DNA of 64,000 nucleotides, from contig CM036179.1 of assembly GCA_020631735.1 (NCBI GenBank), forward strand, positions 28,697,063-28,761,062, written 5' to 3'. Under the pieces are notes generated by a model. That model made no database searches. It had not been told where the DNA came from and worked only from the letters and a program-made list of their open reading frames with translations. This DNA comes from Saccharum officinarum. Its lineage: Eukaryota > Streptophyta > Magnoliopsida > Poales > Poaceae. Position numbers and translations under genes: made by a program. Below, piece after piece: positions 57,572 to 64,000 of the stretch; the stretch's first letter is position 1; every line of letters begins with the position of its first letter.

Positions 57572-60500
57572 ATGGCGATGGGTGACGCGAAGCCGTCGGT
57601 GCTAATCCCGATGCCCAGCCGCGACCGCGACCGGGACCGCGACCTGCTCGTGCCGACCGCCGCCGTCGCCACCCATGCGTCCCCGTCCGCCCGCACCGTC
57701 GCCGACTCCGACGACGACGAGAGCAAGCCCTCCTCTGCCTCCGCCGCCGCCGCCGCCGCGCAGACCGGCCGCGAGGTCGCCGTCCTTCCCTCTCCCCCTC
57801 CTCCCACTTCCGCCTCGCCTCGCATGGCGGTGGCTTCTCAAGTCAGAATTGTTGTGGGATATGAAATGTAGCTGCTTTTTTTCTTGTGCTTCTTGTTTCA
57901 GGCGTTCCATAAGGTTGTGCATAGCTGGGCGTCCAAGAAGTTCATGACCGGATGGTATGTATACTCCTTGGATTCTGAATCTCTAATCCTCGATTCGTAG
58001 TATCGGGATGGAACTCACATTTTGTAGGGGTTTTATTTGTGCGACGCTGAATCCAATGAATCTTTTGAAAAGATGGGATTTTTAAGCTTTGGTATTTTGT
58101 TTGTAGGGCTAAAATACCATTGAAACATGAAAAATGCAGCAGGTTTTGTGGTTCTGCTGTTGGGTTTATGTCCTAAGATTGAATATGGATGCATGCTGAA
58201 GCTGTTTGTTGTGTACATTGTATAATGTCAATGCAGTTTTGTGCTGTCAGTTAATTGCTAATGAAATTCTTGTGATGAACTATAAACTGAGTATAGACTG
58301 CACCTGAAATTGCAAGGAAATTTGTCATTAACTAAGCTGTAAGCTTTGGTTTCAAAATACACAACAACAACAACATAGCCTTTTGTCCCAAGCAAGTTGG
58401 GGGTTGGTTTCAAAATACCAAAGCTCAAAATTCCCATCTTTCACTTTTCCAATTTTAAGCAAAAGCTTACAGTCTAGTAAATTTTTTTGATTGGTTCTGT
58501 CATGGGTTTCACAATTGTTTTATATGTGGACACTGGTTTAAAGTAATTTTTTGAATCCTATATATACCACCAGACATGAAAACATTAGCTGTAATTGTTT
58601 ACCTTCTCTGTTGCTCTCATGTTATGTGTACTGTCCTAGCAGAACTTCTAGCTATGTTTTCTGATAATTTTGCTTAATAATATTGTCAGAATATCCTTCT
58701 GCTGGGTACAAATGGAGCAATGTGAATATGATATTATCCTTGAGTGCTTTCGAAGTGTTTGATGTTGGAAAACGGTAGAAATGAGAGTTAATACCACTAG
58801 AGTGGTTCTTAGTACCAGTATGTTGTTGCTGGCCATAAATGACATGCATAAATTGAATAAGATACAGAATGTAGCACCAGAAGATATTAGTGAAACATGG
58901 AATGAACTATAGTTTTGTGCATTTAGATCAAAAAAGTTATGGGTAAGTTTTTTTAAAAGATGAATTTAAAATTGTCTCACTGTATCTTCTTTTCTTTTCT
59001 CCATATCTCTCACAGTAATGTTTCAATTCCACTTTCTACTTTTCTTTTTTAGTTTCTTCATTATCTATCTTGTTATTAATGATGTCATGATGTGGTGAAA
59101 AAGAATAAGGTTAACATGAATACATTTCATCATAAGTTGGCTATGCAAATCAATATTTAGGAAAGAAGCGATTTTTGAGTTTTCTGTATACTTTAGTTGT
59201 TTTGGCCTGATATATGCTTTGTCAACATGATTTAAGCAAAATGTGTACTATTTGTAATGTTAAAAAGCGGTACTATAAAATTGATTTAGCATTAAACCTA
59301 GGTGAACATGTTCTAGAATAATACATTATACTGAGTTGACTTTTTTTGCAAGGCTTCTGTTCATCTAGATGGGGTCAGCCATGATGTCATGTATTATAAA
59401 GTCTGATTTCTATATTTGTGTCAGGGAAGGATCAGTATAGAATGAAATTTGAGATGAACAAACGTTCTGATCATATTCTCTTCACTATAGTTTGGCATAT
59501 TCACAAGCTATTGTACTGTTGTGTGCTTAAGTAAAAAAACTTAAGATTAGTGTAAGGTACATTATTTTCAGGTTATTGCTTTATCACTCTACTGATGTGG
59601 TTTTCCTAATTCTCTTGCAGTGTCATCCTCTTCCCAATTGCAGTTACATTCTATGTGACATGGTGGTTCTTTCGCTTTGTGGATGGGTTTTTCTCCCCAA
59701 TATATGCTCACATGGGAATCAAAATATTTGGTATGTATGAGATGCAGAGTGATTGTTGCTGCACTTTACTAACTTTCTAGAATACTTACCAGAACTCTGA
59801 CTAGTACATATGGTGAGATGCAATTTTTATTGAAAACTAATAATGTTTATTTATGTAGCTCACTATTAGCAAAGTATTGCTTCAGTCTAGATTAGTATTT
59901 ACCTTGTCTACTTTATATCTTAATGGTCATTAAACTTACTGCCGAATCTTAATTCATAATGTAAGAGTGATGTGCACCTATTGGGGTGTTTGGTTGCCAG
60001 GCGAGCTTTGCTTTGCCTTGCCAGTTTGGGTGAGGCATACCTTGCTAAGTTAGGAGGGCGGAATTGGCTCCCTCACAGCAGCAAGACAGAAGCTTGCACT
60101 GCAGCCTACAAGGTGTGCTTGCCAGCAATCCAAACACATATCTAGCTGCAAATCCTCGCTGGGCAAGGCGTGGCAAGCTTTGCCAGAGGATCCAAACTGC
60201 TGCATTTTCATTGAAATGTTGGGCAACCTTGAGACTTAGCCATCTAAGTGCATTTCCATGTATCTGTAAATGTAACAACAAATGGAGTTTGGAATTTGGA
60301 TACACAGCATGATCTATTTAGCTGTTTGTTTTGCAATGTCAGTTCATGAAATCGTTAATGCTTATATCTCCCCATGACCATGAGCCTACCTTGTCCTGCT
60401 GCCCATAGATTTGTGGTGCCCTGTTTCAATGCCTCATCATTGATCAAATTTGGCCAAGTATACAAATTCATATCCCAGGTGCATTGTATACTAAGCAAAC

Positions 60501-62052
60501 TAATTCTCTTTTAGTTTGTTCATGGAATCCTCTCTTCTTTGATGTTCTTTGTACGTTGAGTAGCTTTATATAGAAATCTCTTGAATCATCTTCGATTTTT
60601 CACAAAATTTTTAAATTTAATGCCTTTTTTTACCTTGTTGCAGGGCTTGGTTTTGTAACATCGATATCTTTCATTTTTGTGGTTGGTGTATTCATGTCAT
60701 CTTGGCTGGGGGCATCTATCCTTGGTCTTGGAGAGTGGTTCATAAAACGAATGCCATTTGTCCGCCATATTTACGATGCATCTAAGCAAATCAGTGCTGC
60801 CATTTCACCTGGTTAGATTCATTACCATTTTATGATTCTAAAATTCATAATTCAAATGTGTAGCAAATCACAGTTTCATGCAGATCAAAACAAGCATGCA
60901 TTCAAGGAAGTGGTCATCATTAGGCACCCAAGAATTGGCGAATATGCATTTGGATTTATCACTTCGGAAGTTCTACTTCAGGTTTGTATGCTTTTACTAT
61001 TTGATCTGGTCCATTAAACATTATCATAACATCATGATTATTTTTCATGCATTTTATTTGTGTAACCACTCAGGTTTTTCTCACTGTTCTGGTAATGTTG
61101 TTCACACATTGTTTAAAATAATGCCTCTGAAAATTGTGCTGCAGCCATTTTCATCCATATAGAAGTTACTGCTCCCTGCAGGTTTTTTTTTCTTTTCATT
61201 TTAGGTCATCCCTGTTAAACAAGTTAAGCAAACCATGAATCTGCTGAACCAGTCACTATTATAATTAACACACACTGAGAAAGTCTGAAATTAATATTTG
61301 TTTGCGAACTTTGGGTGTTGGTGTGAGCTATTGGATACAACTACAAGCTTTGACTTTCTAAAAATTCATCTTGATTCGTTAATTGTACTTAATGTGTTGT
61401 CCTAATGTGGAACAACAGATTTTTCCTAGGAACATATCTTAGAAGTAACAGGAGTTTGTGCAATTGTCATATGCTTTGTGAGTTGAAAACATTCAGTGTC
61501 CTCAAGTAAAAAGAATCTCTGAGCCAAACATGTAGATTCAGTTCATGCGTTTGGTTCCTGAAATTGTGCATTTGTATTAGCTAGTTTAATGTGCATGTAA
61601 TATTGTATATGGATATTCGCTTTTTTATGCACAGCTGAGATAAAAGTTTACATGGTTAATTGCATTCATCTGGACTGTAAGCTCATGTAAAAACTATAGC
61701 TGATGTATTACTCTTTTTAAACCAGGGTTATTCTAGTGAAGAACAGATGTACTGTGTTTATGTTCCGACCAACCATCTCTATATTGGTGACATATTTCTG
61801 GTCAGCTCAAGTGACGTGATTAGACCGAACATGTCTGTTCGCGAAGGCATTGGTATGCCCATCTGGGTTCTTTTCCTTTTTTTTTCCGTCATATTTATAT
61901 ATTCAGATAAGTATGCTTTGAATCACTTTGATATTAAACATCATCTATTTGCAGAAATTGTTGTCTCTGTGGGCACGACAATGCCTCAAGTACTATCGAT
62001 TCTGGAAACTGAGCCAAACCAGTTGAACAGGATCAGATCCACCCGAAGCTGA
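57572..62052 (+). CDS. COV1/LCV-like membrane protein (DUF502)
   Basis: Seven exons with GT/AG borders and consistent phase: 57572-57775, 57902-57954, 59621-59730, 60644-60811, 60884-60981, 61726-61852 and 61955-62052, giving 285 residues. The first 68 are polar and low-complexity, with an RDRDRDRDLL run and an Ala run. Membrane segment 1 is about residues 87-105 (VILFPIAVTFYVTWWFF) and segment 2 about 124-149 (LGFVTSISFIFVVGVFMSSW). Conserved words follow: FIKRMPFVRHIYDASKQIS, VVIIRHPRIGEYAFGFIT, VYVPTNHLYIGD and SVGTTMPQVLS. This is the CONTINUOUS VASCULAR RING family; Arabidopsis COV1 limits vascular development, and LCV members act in the endomembrane system. That role is family knowledge, not visible here. 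The exon 1 donor (GAG|GTCGCC) is weak and was chosen because it joins in phase with GCGTTCCATAAGG. No lesion is seen. Confidence 0.9.
58361..58403 (-). mobile_element. 43-bp LINE (RTE-like) 3' end scrap in intron 2
   Basis: The insert ACAACAACAACAACATAGCC plus TTTTGTCCCAAGCAAGTTGG is flanked by a perfect 15-bp duplication, TTGGTTTCAAAATAC (58346-58360 and 58404-58418). On the minus strand it ends in TTG repeats, as plant RTE-type LINEs do. It is an extreme 5' truncation. Confidence 0.7.
59983..60215. repeat. MITE-like repeat in intron 3
   Basis: GTGTTTGGTTGCCAGGCGAGC on the left is mirrored twice on the right, near 60121-60138 (GCCAGCAATCCAAACAC) and 60180-60200 (GCTTTGCCAGAGGATCCAAAC). The right boundary is therefore ambiguous. 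It has no coding capacity; frames on both strands are chance. Confidence 0.4.
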
Positions 62053-62789
62053 GATGACTTTACATTTTGTAATTTCGTGTTCCAGAATCCTTGTTTATGC
62101 AAGTACAAGAGTAGGTTCTGACAGATTGTACAGTTCTCCTGGGTGGAAAGCAAAATCTGTTTGTGGACAGATCTCACCTGAACGCGATTGCTTGTATGGC
62201 AGTCTCATCTTCTTCAGAAATGTAACTTAGCAGTTGAAGTGGAGTTGACCTATGTTAAGAGTTGTCAAGTTTTGCCGTGGAAGAATTTTCTTAACCCATT
62301 GATTCATGCGTGCATGTCCCAAGAGTCTTGTGAGTCCTGTTTGAGTGGGAGGGTTTTTTTTTTTTTTTTTTTTTTTTGCAGTCTGGTTCAAACTTGATCT
62401 GAATCCCAAAAAAGATCGTGTAAAAGGCCTCCGGCAGTTTCCGTTCGTTTGTCAAAGATAGCATAGCATGCTGTCCATTCCTTCAATTTTACTATAACTA
62501 GAGAATGAATGGTACAAACAGTCAGTTGCAGTATTTGTGATTTGCATGAAATTTGTTGCAGCAATTGATTGATATCCGTCCCAATATCTGTATGAAAATG
62601 GCTATCTGTTAGAACTCAGAAAATATAGGACCTAATACTAAATTGAGCATTTAACGTCATATCTCATGCATTGACTACTTTATGTGACCGTATAAGGTGT
62701 AATTTAAGTATGTAACTACGGTCTACGGCTACCTTCAATTTGTTCGTAACAGGATTCATTATCCCTCTCAGCTTACCTCTTGAGAACGC
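62053..62789. other. 3' flank of the COV1/LCV-like gene
   Basis: It includes the probable 3' UTR. A T homopolymer of about 24 bases lies at 62354-62377. No coding frame is supported. Confidence 0.45.
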
Positions 62790-62985
62790 CCTATGTAGGA
62801 TCTCTGGAGACTTACATAGGGGCTTGCTAATCATTGGCTAGCTAAAAATTAGCTCTACTGCAAAGGTAATAGATGGGCTAATTTTTTAGCTAAGTGTTCT
62901 ACTAGTAGCTAAACAATCATAGCTAATTTGAGCAAATTTTTAGTCTAGCTAGTAATTAGTCACGTGTATCCAAACAAGCTTTAAG
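62790..62985. repeat. Decayed MITE-like sequence
   Basis: Words GGCTAGCTAAAAATTAGCT on the left and the inverse of GTCTAGCTAGTAATTAG on the right, plus CCAAACAAGC at the end, suggest a diverged TIR element. Boundaries are uncertain and no duplication was found. Confidence 0.4.
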
Positions 62986-63366
62986 TCTAATCGATATTAA
63001 AGCACCAGTAAAATTGACGTAGTTGCTTATAAAAGTCTGTGCCAACATCTCTGGAGGCTTATATGTCTATAAGAGCGTTGCAGCAGATTTGTTGAAGATA
63101 TAAAATTAAGGACATATTTATATACACCATACAAATTGAATTTAGACATGACTATTATTACACAATATAAATGAAAAGAATGAGAGGTACAAGCCATATA
63201 TAGCCGTCGCTCTGATGAATATAGGTGGTATATACAAGTCATACACATACTCATGCACAAGCTACTCCATTATTCATGCTCATGCATTTTGACCAGCATC
63301 TTTAAATCAAACTCCGGTGACTAATTGAGTCACCTGAAATAATCCTGGATGATGGAGCTCTCATCA
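62986..63366. other. 3' flank of the expansin relic
   Basis: AT-rich. It contains ATACACATACTCATGCACAAGC-like low-complexity words. The minus frame 63027-63260 is not protein-like. Confidence 0.4.
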
Positions 63367-64000
63367 TCACTTGAACTGCAACTTCGATGCAAATGTTTGC
63401 CCAAACTTCCATCCTTGTGGCACCACGTTTGTGAATTCAATAGTTTGCCCATCAGTATCAGTCACTCTAAACGAGAGCATCTGCCCTGTAAGATATGCAA
63501 GAGAGTGCCAGTTCGCACCCCAGTTATGCGCTATTGGTATCCAGCTATTGGAGTTGGAGGTCTTGAGTCTTGACATCCATTGACCTGATGGAGCCAGCAC
63601 CTGCAACATTGGTCACCAGCACGAGATTGAAGGAGTTGTGACCGTTGATTGTGAACAGCACCCCACCACGCTTCACACAAGGAACCATGCAAAGCAAGCA
63701 TTTTTACTTAGGATAAAATACTACATGCATCATGTTTTTGTTAGAAGAGTAGGATATATAATATTCACTTAGGCCTCTCTCGGTTAGGGTGGAATGGACG
63801 GCCTAAGAATCATTTCAACTGGTCAAGGTTATACAAATTAGTGAACCATTCCAGTTGGGAATCGTTCTAGGCAATCGTTCCAGGATAACTGAATGAGGCC
63901 TTAATCGGCAAACTCATTAAATATACCTTATGTACATGACGGGGATGATGCTGCTGCTGTAGACGCCGATCTTCTCCCAGGCTGGCTGCGCCATGTCGAA
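63367..64000 (-). pseudogene. Alpha-expansin, 3' part, with two lesions
   Basis: Runs off the window end. The first visible exon piece (63927-64000, minus) reads FDMAQPAWEKIGVYSSSIIP then VMYIR and stops at a GT donor. The last exon (63367-63686) gives [37 protein letters not shown] and, in another frame, SWIPIAHNWGANWHSLAYLT, VVPQGWKFGQTFASKLQFK and a stop. This is the expansin C-terminal binding domain and the end of domain 1; expansins loosen cell walls outside the cell. Two faults are seen: the acceptor before this exon reads AT instead of AG (63687-63688), and a 7-bp tandem duplication (GTCTTGA at 63560-63566 and 63567-63573, plus strand) shifts the frame. The rest of the gene lies outside the window. 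Confidence 0.85.
63772..63900. mobile_element. Tourist-like MITE in the expansin intron
   Basis: 129 bp. The left end GGCCTCTCTCGGTTA and the inverse of the right end (GGCCTCATTCAGTTA) are inverted repeats. The TTA duplication is exact (63769-63771 and 63901-63903). Confidence 0.85.

Noticed and set aside
62354..62377. Poly-T run as a retrotransposed poly(A) tail on the minus strand
   Set aside because: No LINE or SINE sequence beside it and no target duplication found; treated as a homopolymer.

Overview
This window is nuclear DNA from a grass, most likely an andropogonoid (sorghum, sugarcane or Miscanthus type). The evidence is spliced plant genes with GC-rich exons, Sirevirus-type Ty1/copia and Tekay/Del-type Ty3/gypsy LTR retrotransposons, and many grass MITEs, Helitrons and a Pack-MULE-like element. 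No bacterial-style operons, CRISPR arrays or rRNA genes are seen.

Layout. 1-1316: an inverted-repeat element followed by a tandem ~500 bp repeat. 1317-12313: a hAT-like element split by a 9.95 kb gag-only Sirevirus relative (1338-11287). 12314-15990: intergenic DNA rich in MITEs, including two inverted copies able to form a ~600 nt hairpin. 16087-19159: an apparently intact nine-exon subtilisin-like protease gene. 19160-22006: AT-rich and GC-rich intergenic DNA with a Stowaway MITE. 22007-32496: a Sirevirus with gag and a broken pol, flanked by a perfect 5-bp target duplication. 32497-35164: intergenic DNA. 35165-45829: two tail-to-head Helitron-like elements, the first carrying a young non-autonomous gypsy element (35409-43164) whose pol is only a relic. 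45830-51010: a dispersed repeat invaded by a TIR transposon, itself invaded by a 3.8 kb solo LTR on the minus strand. 51365-52014: a CACTA-like non-autonomous element just upstream of a single-exon F-box/DUF295 gene (52223-53494). 54885-57376: a Mutator transposase remnant, a MITE and a Pack-MULE-like element with a perfect 9-bp target duplication. 57572-62052: a seven-exon COV1/LCV-like (DUF502) membrane protein gene. 63367-64000: the 3' end of an alpha-expansin gene on the minus strand with two inactivating lesions.

The host genes do not form a pathway. They are ordinary islands (protease, F-box protein, membrane protein, expansin relic) separated by nested transposons. The most informative content is the nesting order, the paired autonomous and non-autonomous LTR elements that share non-coding motifs, and insertions dated or oriented by their target duplications. 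All alignments were made by eye; exon boundaries come from GT/AG sites, reading phase and family conservation.
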